The notes: generated by a model not told the origin, from the sequence alone. A stretch of 64,000 nucleotides of DNA from an uncultured bacterium (GCA_947574055.1 CANPIC010000005.1:22133-86132); one strand, 5' to 3'; counted from the first letter of the stretch, positions 28,480 through 37,284 are shown. Numbers and translations are program-made.

Positions 28480-29244
28480 CTACTTTACCTCCCCTTGCGT
28501 ATGTTCTCTGCCGGCGGCCTTTTTGTCAGCGGCTTCCTCTTTGCCGCTCCCGCCGTAAAACCTGCGCCCGCAGCCGCTGTCCGTACAGGACGCACAGTCT
28601 GAATGACATCCCGACTGGATTTTGGACATATCCCGGCCCTTCTTCTCTCCCATGATCTTGACCTTGTTCTGTATCGCAGTCAGCACTGCCAGCACAAAAA
28701 AGGCTCCCGGAGCCAGCACAAAAATGCTGAAAGGCACATATGACGCCGGCATAAAGTGAAAACCGAATACCTCTCCCGCACCCAGTATCTCCCGCACCGC
28801 GCCGATGATGGTCAGTGCCACGGAAAAGCCAAGCCCCATACCGATGCCGTCAAACAAAGAAGGGAGCACCGGATTTTTGGACGCATAGGATTCTGCCCTG
28901 CCAAGTATGATACAATTCACAACGATCAGCGGAATATAGATGCCAAGCGCATCATACAAAAAAGGCAGATATGCCTGCAAAACCATCTGCACCACCGTCA
29001 CAAATGAGGCGATGATCACGATAAAGGCAGGAATCCTCACCTTATCCGGAATGATCCCCCGAAGCAGGGAAATAATGGCATTGCTCAGCGCCAGCACCAC
29101 CATTGTCGTCAGCCCCATTCCCAGGCCGTTGATCGCAGAAGTGGTAACTGCCAGTGTGGGACACATGCCCAGCATCAGCACCAGCGTGGGATTTTCCTTA
29201 ATAATCCCGTTGTAAAGACGTTCACCTGCACTGTCATGATTCAT
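28480..29244 (-). CDS. rnfE: Rnf complex subunit E with Cys-rich C-terminal tail
   Basis: Membrane partner of RnfA, 254 residues. LMLGMCPTLAVTTSAINGLGMG (about 18-39) and NCIILGRAE carry the Cys that complete the shared intramembrane cluster. After the last helix (about 195) it has an unusual cytosolic tail of about 55 residues with CHSDCASCTDSGCG (about 214-227) and a basic end. RnfE proteins are normally about 200-230 residues, so the tail is an addition that might bind a metal or cluster. It overlaps rnfG by 11 bases. Confidence 0.94.
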   Translation of the reverse strand: MNHDSAGERLYNGIIKENPTLVLMLGMCPTLAVTTSAINGLGMGLTTMVVLALSNAIISLLRGIIPDKVRIPAFIVIIASFVTVVQMVLQAYLPFLYDALGIYIPLIVVNCIILGRAESYASKNPVLPSLFDGIGMGLGFSVALTIIGAVREILGAGEVFGFHFMPASYVPFSIFVLAPGAFFVLAVLTAIQNKVKIMGEKKGRDMSKIQSGCHSDCASCTDSGCGRRFYGGSGKEEAADKKAAGREHTQGEVK

Positions 29245-29848
29245 TGCTCATCCCTCCTCCCAGTACATTCTGAAAATAACACAGACCTGCATTGACTGCA
29301 TCCACGACTGCATTGGTCGTAATCGTGGCGCCGCTGATGGCATCAATCTGATCTCCGGATACGGCACCTGTCTTTGTATAGGTAAAGGCAGCCGCCTGCT
29401 TCTCCGCAAACTGCGGCTTCAGGACCTCTTCCGCCCGCATCCCCAGGCCCGGTGTCTCGGAAATAGCCAGCAGAGAAATACCGTTGAGTGTTCCGTCTTT
29501 GCGGACCCCCATGGAGAAGCGGATGTCCCCGTTATAACCATCATGAGATGTCATGATAATCACATAACCAAGATCATCTCCCGCACTTCCTTTGGCCGCC
29601 ATCACTTCGTCAATGGACGCTTTGTCATAGCCGTTCTGGGCAAGTACGGCATAGGAGGCGTCCTCACTGCCGGTCAGTGTCTCAAACTCCGCCGCGTCCG
29701 CAAATACTTCCTGGCAGGATTCCCGCTTCGCTCTGGCCTCCTGCTCTGCAATGGGCTCCTTTGTCACATCATAGACGAAACCGAGAATGGCACCCGCTAT
29801 GACAGTAATGGCAAAAAGGATCGCTGCATCTTTTAACATACTTTTCAT
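29234..29848 (-). CDS. rnfG: Rnf complex subunit G (covalent FMN)
   Basis: Membrane-anchored flavoprotein, 204 residues. One N-terminal helix (about 8-26) leads to an extracytoplasmic FMN-binding domain. The flavinylation motif SGATIT is at about 172-177, where FMN is attached to the Thr by ApbE in known Rnf complexes. GLGMRAEEVLKPQFAE is also conserved. Its ATG overlaps the rnfD stop by 4 bases. No apbE gene is in the window. Confidence 0.95.
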   Translation of the reverse strand: MKSMLKDAAILFAITVIAGAILGFVYDVTKEPIAEQEARAKRESCQEVFADAAEFETLTGSEDASYAVLAQNGYDKASIDEVMAAKGSAGDDLGYVIIMTSHDGYNGDIRFSMGVRKDGTLNGISLLAISETPGLGMRAEEVLKPQFAEKQAAAFTYTKTGAVSGDQIDAISGATITTNAVVDAVNAGLCYFQNVLGGGMSNES

Positions 29849-30777
29849 GCCTTCTCCCCTCCTTTACCAAACGCTTTGGGAAGCGTTACTTTCTCAATCA
29901 AAGGCACCAGAAGGTTTCCCAGTATAATGGCATAGGACACGCCCTCTGCCCCCGGTGCAAACAAGCGGAAAATCCCTGTCATAATGCCCAGGAAAATCCC
30001 GAATACATACTGTCCTTTTTTCGTAATGGGCCTCGTCACATAATCCGTAGCCATGAAAAAAGCCCCCAGCATTAGGCCGCCGCCCGCAAGCTGCGCAGAA
30101 AGATAGGCACTGTCAAAGCCCCTGCCGCCAAATAAAACAAGAAAGATCACAAAACTGACTATGTAGCTGCCCGGTATCCGCAGGTCAATGATATCTAACA
30201 GAATCAACAGACAGGCCCCCATCACCAGTGCCACCATGGAGGTCTCCCCGATCGTTCCGCCGGTATGTCCCACTATCATATCCATCACATTGACAGTCTC
30301 TCCTGCCTTCAGCGCTGTCAAAGGTGTGGCCCCCGTATAGGCATCGCAGTCAAAATTTGTCATAATGGATGTAAATGAGATCAGCAGAAAACATCTGGCT
30401 CCCAGCGCAGGATTCATAAAATTCTGTCCCAGTCCGCCAAACAGCATTTTCACCACCAAAATGGCAAACACACTGCCGACCACGCCGATCCAGAGCGGTG
30501 CCCCCGGCGGCAGATTCAGCGCCAGCAAGAGACCGGTGACAGTAGCCGACAGATCATAGACCGTCACCCTTTTTTTCATCAGCAGTTCATAAATATACTC
30601 CGTCAATACGGCAGACGCTACCGTCACCAATATGAGGAGCAGTGCATGCAATCCGAAATTATATACGCCAAAAAACGTGGCCGGAAGCAACGACAACACA
30701 ACTGCGCCCATAATGCTTCCTGTCGTGGCCTTGGAACGAATATGCGGATTGGATGACACTTTCATCAGATCGCTCAT
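29845..30777 (-). CDS. rnfD: Rnf complex subunit D (covalent FMN)
   Basis: Polytopic flavin-bearing subunit, 310 residues with about eight helices. The N-terminal SSNPHIRSKATTGSIM is typical. The flavinylation motif DAYTGATPLTALK is at about 150-162. GLGQNFMNPALGARCFLL and LLVPLIEKVTLPKAFGKG are family signatures. The start is set at 30777 where AGGAGG lies 7 bases upstream; 32 possible upstream codons fall into a tandem non-coding repeat and are rejected. Confidence 0.95.
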   Translation of the reverse strand: MSDLMKVSSNPHIRSKATTGSIMGAVVLSLLPATFFGVYNFGLHALLLILVTVASAVLTEYIYELLMKKRVTVYDLSATVTGLLLALNLPPGAPLWIGVVGSVFAILVVKMLFGGLGQNFMNPALGARCFLLISFTSIMTNFDCDAYTGATPLTALKAGETVNVMDMIVGHTGGTIGETSMVALVMGACLLILLDIIDLRIPGSYIVSFVIFLVLFGGRGFDSAYLSAQLAGGGLMLGAFFMATDYVTRPITKKGQYVFGIFLGIMTGIFRLFAPGAEGVSYAIILGNLLVPLIEKVTLPKAFGKGGEKA

Positions 30778-30796
30778 TATAGTTCCTCCTAATATA

Positions 30797-31008
30797 GTTC
30801 CGCATCCGCCCTCCCAATGCCCCTTCTCTCGAACGTTTTCTGTCTGCTTCGCAGCCATAAATCGTTCCGGCACTGTACGGGCTTGATGCTGTTTTTATTT
30901 CTGTTCCGCATCCGCCCTCCCAATGCCCCTTCTCTCGAACGTTTTCTGTCTGCTTCGCAGCCATAAATCGTTCCGGCACTGTACGGGCTTGATGCTGTTT
31001 TTATTTGT
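30797..31008 (-). repeat. Tandem 106-bp structured repeat between rnfC and rnfD
   Basis: Two head-to-tail copies of a 106-base unit (30797-30902 and 30903-31008), identical over 104 bases with one later difference. Read on the minus strand (the rnf mRNA sense) each unit can form three stems: GAACG/CGTTC enclosing a CTGC-GAA-GCAG hairpin, then GCAT/ATGC. The last copy ends GCGGAAC, 7 bases before the rnfD GGAGG. Because 106 is not a multiple of three and all frames differ between copies, coding use is unlikely. A diverged relative with the same layout occurs at 63845-64000. Confidence 0.85.
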
Positions 31009-31037
31009 AACATGTCAGCTTCTCTGCGCTGTTATAT

Positions 31038-32354
31038 TTATTTTTTCTTTTTAGCAAGCTGCATTTTGCGCATGGATTTTATTTCCTGGGTCAGGGGGCG
31101 CTTGGCCGGGCAGATATAGCTGCAGCAGCCACATTCACAGCACTCCATGCCATGATAAGCAAGGAATTTCTCTTCCTCGCCATGCTCCGCAAAATCGGCC
31201 AGTTTGCTGGGCAGCACCCGGCCGGGACATACTTCTACGCATCTTCCGCAGTTGATGCAGGGGCCCGGGGTGTATCTGGCCACCTCATCCCTTGTCATAC
31301 ACAGCAAGGCCGATGAAGTCTTGGTTGTAGGCACATCCAGTCCAAACAGGGCAAATCCCATCATCGGACCACCGGATACTATTTTTTCCGGTTCTGTCTT
31401 AAAACCACCTGCCTCTTCGATCAGTTCATGATAATTGGTGCCGATCCTGACAATGAAATTACGCGGATCAGCCACCGCATCCCCTGTCACTGTGACAATG
31501 CGATGCATAAGTGGCTTATTCTCCCGCACTGCCTGATTGATTGCCACGATCGTATCCACATTATCCACGATACATCCCGCATCCGCCGGAAGCATGCTCG
31601 AATTGATCGCCCGCCCTGTAGTCGCATAAATCAGCTGCCGCTCGGCTCCCTGGGGATATTTGGTCTGCAGAGCCTTCACCTGAATATCCGGTTCGTCTTT
31701 CACCAGTTTCTTCAGCGCCTCAATGCAGTCCGGCTTGTTATCTTCCACGGCCAGAATCCCTTTCGCACGGTCAAAGAGGCGCAGGATCACCTTCATACCC
31801 GCCACGATCTTCTCCGGCTCTTCGAGCATACGGCGATAATCCGATGTCAGATAGGGTTCACATTCCGCACAATTGGCAATGACATATTCTATTTTTTCCG
31901 GTTCCTTTGGTGACAGCTTGACATGCGTGGGGAACCCGGCGCCGCCCATTCCCACTATGCCGGCCTCGCGGATCTTTCCCACAATCTCTTCTTTTGTCAT
32001 TTCTTCCAGCTGCCTGCAGGGACCATAGTCCACCTCTTCATACAGACCATCATTTTCCACAACAATACAGTTCACCATGTCACCTGTCACCACACGCCTG
32101 GGTTCGATCACTTTGACCGTCCCCGACACCGTGGCATAAATCGGCGCAGATACAAATCCGCCGGCCTCCGCGATCTTCTGCCCGGTCAGCACACGATCTC
32201 CCTTCGCCACAACAGGCACTGCCGGCGCACCGATATGCTGTGACATGGGATATACCAGGTCACCTTTCGGCAATATGGCTTTCATCGGTTTATCCTTGGA
32301 CAGATCTTTTCCGTCATAGGGATGTATCCCGCCCGTAAATGTCAGTCTCGCCAT
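31038..32354 (-). CDS. rnfC: Rnf complex subunit C (NADH-binding)
   Basis: Peripheral cytosolic subunit that reduces NAD+, 438 residues. It has an N-terminal barrel, the FMN/NADH domain with GMGGAGFPTHVKL (about 136-148) and NCAECEPYLTSDYR, a SLBB segment, and the double cluster site CINCGRCVEVCPG / CCECGCCSYICPAKRPL (about 368-425). AGAGGGG precedes the ATG. It leads the operon rnfC-D-G-E-A-B; a likely promoter lies in 32355-32400 (TTGGCA, 18 bases, TAAAAA), diverging from the next gene. Confidence 0.95.
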   Translation of the reverse strand: MARLTFTGGIHPYDGKDLSKDKPMKAILPKGDLVYPMSQHIGAPAVPVVAKGDRVLTGQKIAEAGGFVSAPIYATVSGTVKVIEPRRVVTGDMVNCIVVENDGLYEEVDYGPCRQLEEMTKEEIVGKIREAGIVGMGGAGFPTHVKLSPKEPEKIEYVIANCAECEPYLTSDYRRMLEEPEKIVAGMKVILRLFDRAKGILAVEDNKPDCIEALKKLVKDEPDIQVKALQTKYPQGAERQLIYATTGRAINSSMLPADAGCIVDNVDTIVAINQAVRENKPLMHRIVTVTGDAVADPRNFIVRIGTNYHELIEEAGGFKTEPEKIVSGGPMMGFALFGLDVPTTKTSSALLCMTRDEVARYTPGPCINCGRCVEVCPGRVLPSKLADFAEHGEEEKFLAYHGMECCECGCCSYICPAKRPLTQEIKSMRKMQLAKKKK

Positions 32355-32451
32355 TTTTTACCCCTCTTTCTTTTTCTTTTGATAAAAAAACTCTTTTTAC
32401 AATCATACTATTTTTTCTGCCAAAATACCACTATAATTTTCCACGGAACAA

Positions 32452-32460
32452 TGTTATAAT
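32452..32460 (+). promoter_or_regulatory. Extended -10 promoter of the RNase H-like gene
   Basis: TG-T-TATAAT at 32452-32460, about 75 bases before the start codon at 32536. No good -35 is present; a second TATAAT lies 23 bases upstream. Confidence 0.45.
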
Positions 32461-32535
32461 AAGGCAGTTAACAACAGTTCAGACAAGCAGTTATCCATTG
32501 ATCTGATCCACTATTCTCAGGAGGTTACCGTTTGC

Positions 32536-33633
32536 ATGCGAACAATTCGTAGACAACTTGCAGATATCACTCTCACCTATCCGCTGGACAGAGAGGTTCC
32601 ACTGGAGAGGGCACTTTTCATGGATATCGAAACAACCGGCTTTACCGCCAAAAATTCCGTTCTCTATCTGATTGGCTGCGCCTTTCAGGAAGAGGGACAA
32701 TGGTATACCATCCAGTGGCTGGCCACTTCCTACGAAGAAGAGGTGGAAGTGATCCGGGCCTTTTTTACTTTTGCCCGTGGCCGCTTTACCCATCTGATCC
32801 ACTTCAACGGAAACAATTTTGATCTGCCTTTTATTCTGCAAAAATGTGCCCAGCATGAACTGCCCTTTGATTTTTCCGGGTTTTCCGGTATCGATATTTA
32901 CAAGCGGGTGGCACCTTTCAGGAAATTTTTAAATCTGCCGAACTGTAAACAAAAGACGCTGGAACAGTTTCTTGGCATCCACCGGGAAGATCCCTATGAC
33001 GGTGGCCAACTGATCAGCATCTTCCATGAATTTGTCAGGCAACAGACCGGCTATGCCTATAACGCCATTCTCAGCCATAATTATGAAGACCTGGCAGGCA
33101 TGTTTCATATCCTGCCTGTCCTTGCCTATGGTGATATCTTTTCCGAACAGACGAAAGCAAAGAAAGTACAGGCCAACTATTACAAAGACGCGGAAGGCAA
33201 CAGGCGGCAGGAACTTCTTATAAAACTCAGTTTTCCCGTGCCGCTTCCAAAAGAAATATCCCGTTCTGAAAATGACTGTTATTTTACTGCAAGAGAAGGA
33301 AGCGGGACTATACGCGTCCCTCTCTATGAAGAGGAAATGAAATATTTCTATTCCAATTACAAAGACTATTACTATCTTCCTATTGAAGATGTGGCCATTC
33401 ACAAATCCATTGCCTCATTTGTGGACAAGGAACACCGTGCCCAGGCAAAAGCACATAACTGCTATACAAGAAAGGCTTCTTCTTATCTGCCGCAGTGGGA
33501 TGTCCTTTTTGAACCTTTTTTCAAACGCGCGTACAACGATTCTGCACTGTTTTTTGAAATCACGGATCCGTTCAAAAAAGACCGCAAAGCCTTCCAGACT
33601 TATGCACTTCATATTCTGAAAATGATGCAGTAA
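32536..33633 (+). CDS. Ribonuclease H-like (YprB/DEDD) nuclease domain protein
   Basis: A 365-residue protein with a YprB-type 3'-5' exonuclease domain (PF13482). The DEDD acidic residues are visible as FMDIETTGF (about 29-37), HFNGNNFDLPF (about 94-104) and HNYEDLAGM (about 176-184). The C-terminal half is a helical region without recognised domain. It probably acts on DNA or RNA ends; the substrate is unknown. GGAGG lies 12 bases before the ATG. It is monocistronic, ending in a terminator shared with cheR. Confidence 0.85.
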   Translation: MRTIRRQLADITLTYPLDREVPLERALFMDIETTGFTAKNSVLYLIGCAFQEEGQWYTIQWLATSYEEEVEVIRAFFTFARGRFTHLIHFNGNNFDLPFILQKCAQHELPFDFSGFSGIDIYKRVAPFRKFLNLPNCKQKTLEQFLGIHREDPYDGGQLISIFHEFVRQQTGYAYNAILSHNYEDLAGMFHILPVLAYGDIFSEQTKAKKVQANYYKDAEGNRRQELLIKLSFPVPLPKEISRSENDCYFTAREGSGTIRVPLYEEEMKYFYSNYKDYYYLPIEDVAIHKSIASFVDKEHRAQAKAHNCYTRKASSYLPQWDVLFEPFFKRAYNDSALFFEITDPFKKDRKAFQTYALHILKMMQ

Positions 33634-33674
33634 AAAAAGGCTGTCACACAATAACCGGTGTGACAACCTTTTTT
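33633..33674. terminator. Bidirectional terminator between the nuclease gene and cheR
   Basis: TGTCACAC/GTGTGACA stem extended by GG/CC and flanking A7/T6 runs, so it can stop both convergent transcripts. It starts at the stop codon of the plus-strand gene and ends 7 bases before the cheR stop. Confidence 0.85.
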
Positions 33675-33680
33675 CTTACC

Positions 33681-34457
33681 TTACATTTTTTCATAAAAGA
33701 AGGAATTCTTTCTTTCCAGTCCGATTTCCTTATAATTCATAATCTGTTCTGTACTACCGATAAAAAGGATGCCTCCCTTGGCAAGGCTCTGCTGAAATTT
33801 AACAAATACCGCATCCTTCGCTTCTTCCGTAAAATAGATCAATACATTCCTGCATACGATCATATGATAATTGGTCGGATATGTATCCTTCAGAAGGTTA
33901 TGTTCCTTAAATTCCACCCTTGATTTAATCTCATCGGATATCTGATAGGAAAGACCTACTTTCGTAAAATACTTCTTTTTCAGATCCGGTGGTACACTGG
34001 CTATACTTTTCTCCGAATATAACCCCACCTTCGCTTTGGCAATCACCTGTTTATCCAGATCAGTGGCAAATATCTTGATCTGATTCAAAGGCAGATGCCT
34101 GGAAAGTGCCATCACAAGAGAATATGGCTCGTCTCCTGTCGAACAGGCTGCGCTCCATATTTTCAGATTTTTTCCGAACTTGCGAATCAGTTCCGGAATC
34201 ATCCCCTTATCCATCACATCCCACTGAGAAGGATTCCGGTAAAATTCCGAAACATTAATCGTAAGATAATTGACAAACTCCTCAAACATCGTCTGATCTG
34301 TTTTCAGACTCTTCACATAATTATCATATCCCACAATGTGGTGCTTTGAAATCAGCGTATCAATACGCCGCTTCATCTGCTTTTCTTTGTACGCATTCAG
34401 ATCAATCTTGGTCAGATCAAAAACCGCTTTTTTCAAATATTCATAATCGTATGCCAC
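33681..34457 (-). CDS. cheR: Chemotaxis protein methyltransferase CheR
   Basis: SAM-dependent enzyme methylating glutamates on chemoreceptors, 258 residues with the proposed start. The helical N-domain contains KRRIDTLISKHHIVGYDNY; the catalytic domain has NVSEFYRNPSQW, the SAM loop WSAACSTGDEPYSLVM and VCRNVLIYF. I place the start at a GTG (34457) because AAGGAG lies 7 bases before it. An ATG 57 bases upstream (34514) also opens the frame but has a weaker site. It is isolated from other che genes; a chemoreceptor gene is 20 kb away. Confidence 0.92.
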   Translation of the reverse strand: MAYDYEYLKKAVFDLTKIDLNAYKEKQMKRRIDTLISKHHIVGYDNYVKSLKTDQTMFEEFVNYLTINVSEFYRNPSQWDVMDKGMIPELIRKFGKNLKIWSAACSTGDEPYSLVMALSRHLPLNQIKIFATDLDKQVIAKAKVGLYSEKSIASVPPDLKKKYFTKVGLSYQISDEIKSRVEFKEHNLLKDTYPTNYHMIVCRNVLIYFTEEAKDAVFVKFQQSLAKGGILFIGSTEQIMNYKEIGLERKNSFFYEKM

Positions 34458-34520
34458 GGCGCGCTCCTTGAAAACATGATTTTTATACGGATCTGATGCC
34501 CCACTGAGGAGCATCCTGCT

Positions 34521-34560
34521 CCCGCGGCAGCGTACCCATTCCTCCAGCTGCCGCTGCGGG
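34521..34560 (-). terminator. GC-rich hairpin after rpsA
   Basis: CCCGCGGCAGC pairs with GCTGCCGCTGCGGG (3-base bulge) immediately after the rpsA stop. There is no T-run, so termination efficiency is uncertain. Confidence 0.45.
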
Positions 34561-34567
34561 ATTCTGA

Positions 34568-35710
34568 CTATTCAGCAGCATCCTCCTGAGCGATCACTGC
34601 ATCAATATCAACCGAAACAACATCCTCATCTTCTTCTGCCTTCGCTTCCTTCTGCTCCGAAGCCATCAGCGCTTTGATACTCAGGCTGATCTTTCTGCTC
34701 TCTTCGTTGAAGTCCACAACCTTGGCTGTAATACTCTGACCGATCTTCAGCACATCAGACGGCTTTTCCACATGCTCTCTGGAAATCTGGGATACATGAA
34801 GCAGGGCATCCACACCGGTCTCAAGTTCCACGAAAGCGCCAAAATCAGTCATTCTTGCCACTCTGCCTGTCACAACATTGCCGGCAGCATACTTGGAAGC
34901 GGCATCTTTCCACGGATTGGCATCCGCAAACTTCAGGCTGAGGGCAATCTTGGTACCGGAAATCTCCTTGATCAGCGCCTTCACTTCATCGCCCACTTTA
35001 AATACTTTTCTGGGATTTTCCACCCGGCCCCAGGACATCTCGGAAATGTGCAGCAGTCCGTCCACACCGCCCAGATCAATAAACACACCAAAATCAGTTA
35101 CATTCTTTACGGTACCCGTTACCGTATCGCCTTCCTGAATACGGGCAAACAATTCTTTCTGCAGTTCTGCCTTTCTGGCAAGAATCAGCTGCTTGCGATC
35201 ACCGATATATCTCCTTCTTCTGGGATTGTATTCACTGATCACAAACTCAATATCCTGACCCGCATATTTGGTCAGATCCTTCTCATACGTATCAGATACC
35301 AGGCTGGCAGGGATAAAGATTCTGACTTCTTCCACAACCACGCTCAGACCACCGTCCAGTACCTGTGCGACTTTAGCCGTTAATACCTCTTTGTTATTGT
35401 ATGCTTCTTCAATACGTTTGTTTCCACGATCAGCCGCAAGGCGCTTGTACGTCAGAAGAACCTGTCCTTCACCATCATTTACCTTGAATACCTTAACTTC
35501 CATCGTGTCGCCCACATGCAGTACCGTGGTCAAATCAACGTTAGGTTCATTTGTATATTCGTTTCTGGTAAGGATTCCGTCGGATTTATAACCGATATTG
35601 AGTATGGCCTCATCCGGCTTCACATCAATGATCGTACCCTCGACTACCTCCCCTGAACGGATTGTTTTAAATGATTCATTTAACATTTGTTCAAAAGTTA
35701 AATCTGACAT
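34568..35710 (-). CDS. rpsA: Ribosomal protein S1-like protein (four S1 domains)
   Basis: A 380-residue RNA-binding protein of four S1 repeats (about 15-85, 100-165, 185-255, 270-340), e.g. EGDTVTGTVKNVTDFGVFIDLGGVDGLLHISEMSW, and an acidic tail. It is the short Firmicutes version of S1 (E. coli has six domains). The start at 35710 has GAGGAGG in front and lies inside the 3' end of ispH, a 20-base overlap in another frame. In many Clostridia IspH and S1 are one fused polypeptide; here they are separate. Confidence 0.93.
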   Translation of the reverse strand: MSDLTFEQMLNESFKTIRSGEVVEGTIIDVKPDEAILNIGYKSDGILTRNEYTNEPNVDLTTVLHVGDTMEVKVFKVNDGEGQVLLTYKRLAADRGNKRIEEAYNNKEVLTAKVAQVLDGGLSVVVEEVRIFIPASLVSDTYEKDLTKYAGQDIEFVISEYNPRRRRYIGDRKQLILARKAELQKELFARIQEGDTVTGTVKNVTDFGVFIDLGGVDGLLHISEMSWGRVENPRKVFKVGDEVKALIKEISGTKIALSLKFADANPWKDAASKYAAGNVVTGRVARMTDFGAFVELETGVDALLHVSQISREHVEKPSDVLKIGQSITAKVVDFNEESRKISLSIKALMASEQKEAKAEEDEDVVSVDIDAVIAQEDAAE

Positions 35711-36536
35711 AATTTTGAACCTCCTCAATAATATAATTCGGGGTCGATGCCCCTGCTGTAATACCTACTCGAAAAACAGAATCAGGGAAGTCTAATTGCA
35801 AGTCATCCAGTGTCTGTATAAAACAGGTATACTCACATTCCTTCCTGCATATTTCATACAGCTTTCTTGTATTGGAACTGTGAGTTCCGCCTATTACTAT
35901 CATAGCATCAACTTGAGAAGCAATCAACTTTGCTTCCGCCTGTCTCTCCTCAGTTGCGTTGCAGATGGTATTCGCAACACTAACATTGTAACCTTTTTTT
36001 TGAATAATTTCAACTAATTCTTGAAATTTATTGTAGTTAAATGTCGTCTGGGACACAAGGCAGATGTCCCGCCCCTCGGAAACATGCAGATTTTCAGCCT
36101 CTTTCGCCGACTCGATCACCACTGCCGGTGTCTCAGACCAGCCCATGATGCCTTCCACTTCGGGATGCCCCGGATTGCCGATGATAACGATCTGCTTTCC
36201 TGCCCGGCTTTCTTTTTCCACAATGTTATGGATTCGTTTCACAAAAGGACAGGTGGCGTCCACACATCCGAGGCCTCTCTCTTCAATCCTGCAGCACACC
36301 ACCTTGGACACACCATGCGAGCGGATGATGACAGTGCCCTCTTGCAGGCTGTCAAGTTCCTCTTCTTCCAGTACCCTGACACCCTTTTTTTCCAGATCTC
36401 TGACCACCTCTTCATTGTGGATAATCGGGCCGTACGTAAAAATCTGCCCGCCGCCTGCCACCTGTTCATACACGGTATCCACTGCCCTTTTTACCCCAAA
36501 GCAAAAGCCTGCACTCTTTGCCAGTATCACTTCCAT
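35691..36536 (-). CDS. ispH: 4-hydroxy-3-methylbut-2-enyl diphosphate reductase
   Basis: Last enzyme of the MEP isoprenoid pathway, a 4Fe-4S protein making IPP and DMAPP. It is 281 residues. The three cluster Cys are in GFCFGVKRAV (about 12), DATCPFVKRIH (about 95) and ANTICNATEERQ (about 190). The active-site Glu is in the TICNATEERQ segment. It begins inside the last codons of cmk (10-base overlap; a GTG 6 bases further upstream is also possible) and overlaps rpsA at the other end. Confidence 0.94.
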   Translation of the reverse strand: MEVILAKSAGFCFGVKRAVDTVYEQVAGGGQIFTYGPIIHNEEVVRDLEKKGVRVLEEEELDSLQEGTVIIRSHGVSKVVCCRIEERGLGCVDATCPFVKRIHNIVEKESRAGKQIVIIGNPGHPEVEGIMGWSETPAVVIESAKEAENLHVSEGRDICLVSQTTFNYNKFQELVEIIQKKGYNVSVANTICNATEERQAEAKLIASQVDAMIVIGGTHSSNTRKLYEICRKECEYTCFIQTLDDLQLDFPDSVFRVGITAGASTPNYIIEEVQNYVRFNF

Positions 36537-37189
36537 GTACACAAACCAATGACCGCATCCACGACATCGTCAATACTCATATTGGAAGAATCAATCAGTA
36601 CTGCATCCTCTGCCTGGCGCAGTGGTGAAATCTCTCTTGTCATATCCTGGCGATCCCTTTCTTCGATATCCTTCTCTATTTCGGAAAGGTCACATACCTC
36701 TCCCCTGGCCAGCAGTTCTTCATACCTTCTGCGCGCCCGTACGCCGACACCGGCCGTCAGGTAAACCTTGACTGCCGCATCCGGCAGGACACAGGTGCCG
36801 ATATCCCGGCCGTCCATCACCACATCTTCTCTGGCTGCCAGTGCCTGCTGGAGTCTGACCAGTTTCTTACGCACCTGCGGATTGGCAGAACTGCCCGATG
36901 CCATATGACTCACCTCTTCGGTGCGGATCAGCCCGTTTACGTTTTCTCCGTTCAGTAACACAACCTGCTCGCCGTTTTCATAACAGATGGTGATATCCGC
37001 CTCTTCGCATTTGGCACTGATCTTCTCCGTTTCCTGGGGGCCGATCCCCTGACGCAGCAGAAACAGCGCCATGGCGCGGTACATGGCACCCGTGTCCACA
37101 TAAATGACTTTCCGTTTTTGCGCTATTTTTTTCGCTATGGTACTTTTTCCCGCTCCCGCAGGGCCGTCTATCGCGATGTTGTGATTCAT
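36527..37189 (-). CDS. cmk: Cytidylate kinase
   Basis: Phosphorylates (d)CMP, 220 residues. P-loop AIDGPAGAGKSTIAKKIA (about 6-23), DTGAMYRAMALF (about 35) and DGRDIGTCVLPDA (about 127) are the family motifs, followed by the RRYEELLARGE lid region and DRQDMTREISPLRQAEDA. The ATG at 37189 has GGAGG 6 bases before it; a further 49 upstream codons in frame are non-coding in character. It heads cmk-ispH-rpsA. Confidence 0.95.
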   Translation of the reverse strand: MNHNIAIDGPAGAGKSTIAKKIAQKRKVIYVDTGAMYRAMALFLLRQGIGPQETEKISAKCEEADITICYENGEQVVLLNGENVNGLIRTEEVSHMASGSSANPQVRKKLVRLQQALAAREDVVMDGRDIGTCVLPDAAVKVYLTAGVGVRARRRYEELLARGEVCDLSEIEKDIEERDRQDMTREISPLRQAEDAVLIDSSNMSIDDVVDAVIGLCTWK

Positions 37190-37254
37190 ATTACGCCTCC
37201 TGTATCTCTTTTCCTCTGATCCTATTCTCAGCTGCCGGCCAGCACATTCTGCAA

Positions 37255-37268
37255 CTGCCGGCCGGCAG
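37255..37268. other. 14-bp perfect palindrome between the flavoprotein gene and cmk
   Basis: CTGCCGGCCGGCAG, preceded 20 bases earlier by the related CTGCCGGCCAG, so a larger imperfect hairpin is possible. It is located just after the flavoprotein stop and 65 bases before cmk. It may be a terminator or leader structure. Confidence 0.35.
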
Positions 37269-37284
37269 AATCGTTCTCTGCTGT

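Noticed and set aside
30797..31008. Tandem repeat read as a CRISPR array or a glycine riboswitch pair
   Set aside because: The copies are directly adjacent without spacers, and the glycine aptamer core sequences are not present.
30659..31013. Minus-strand frames of 74-106 codons across the tandem repeat, and an extended rnfD start
   Set aside because: The unit is 106 bases long so the frame shifts between copies, and rnfD has a clear AGGAGG and ATG at 30777.
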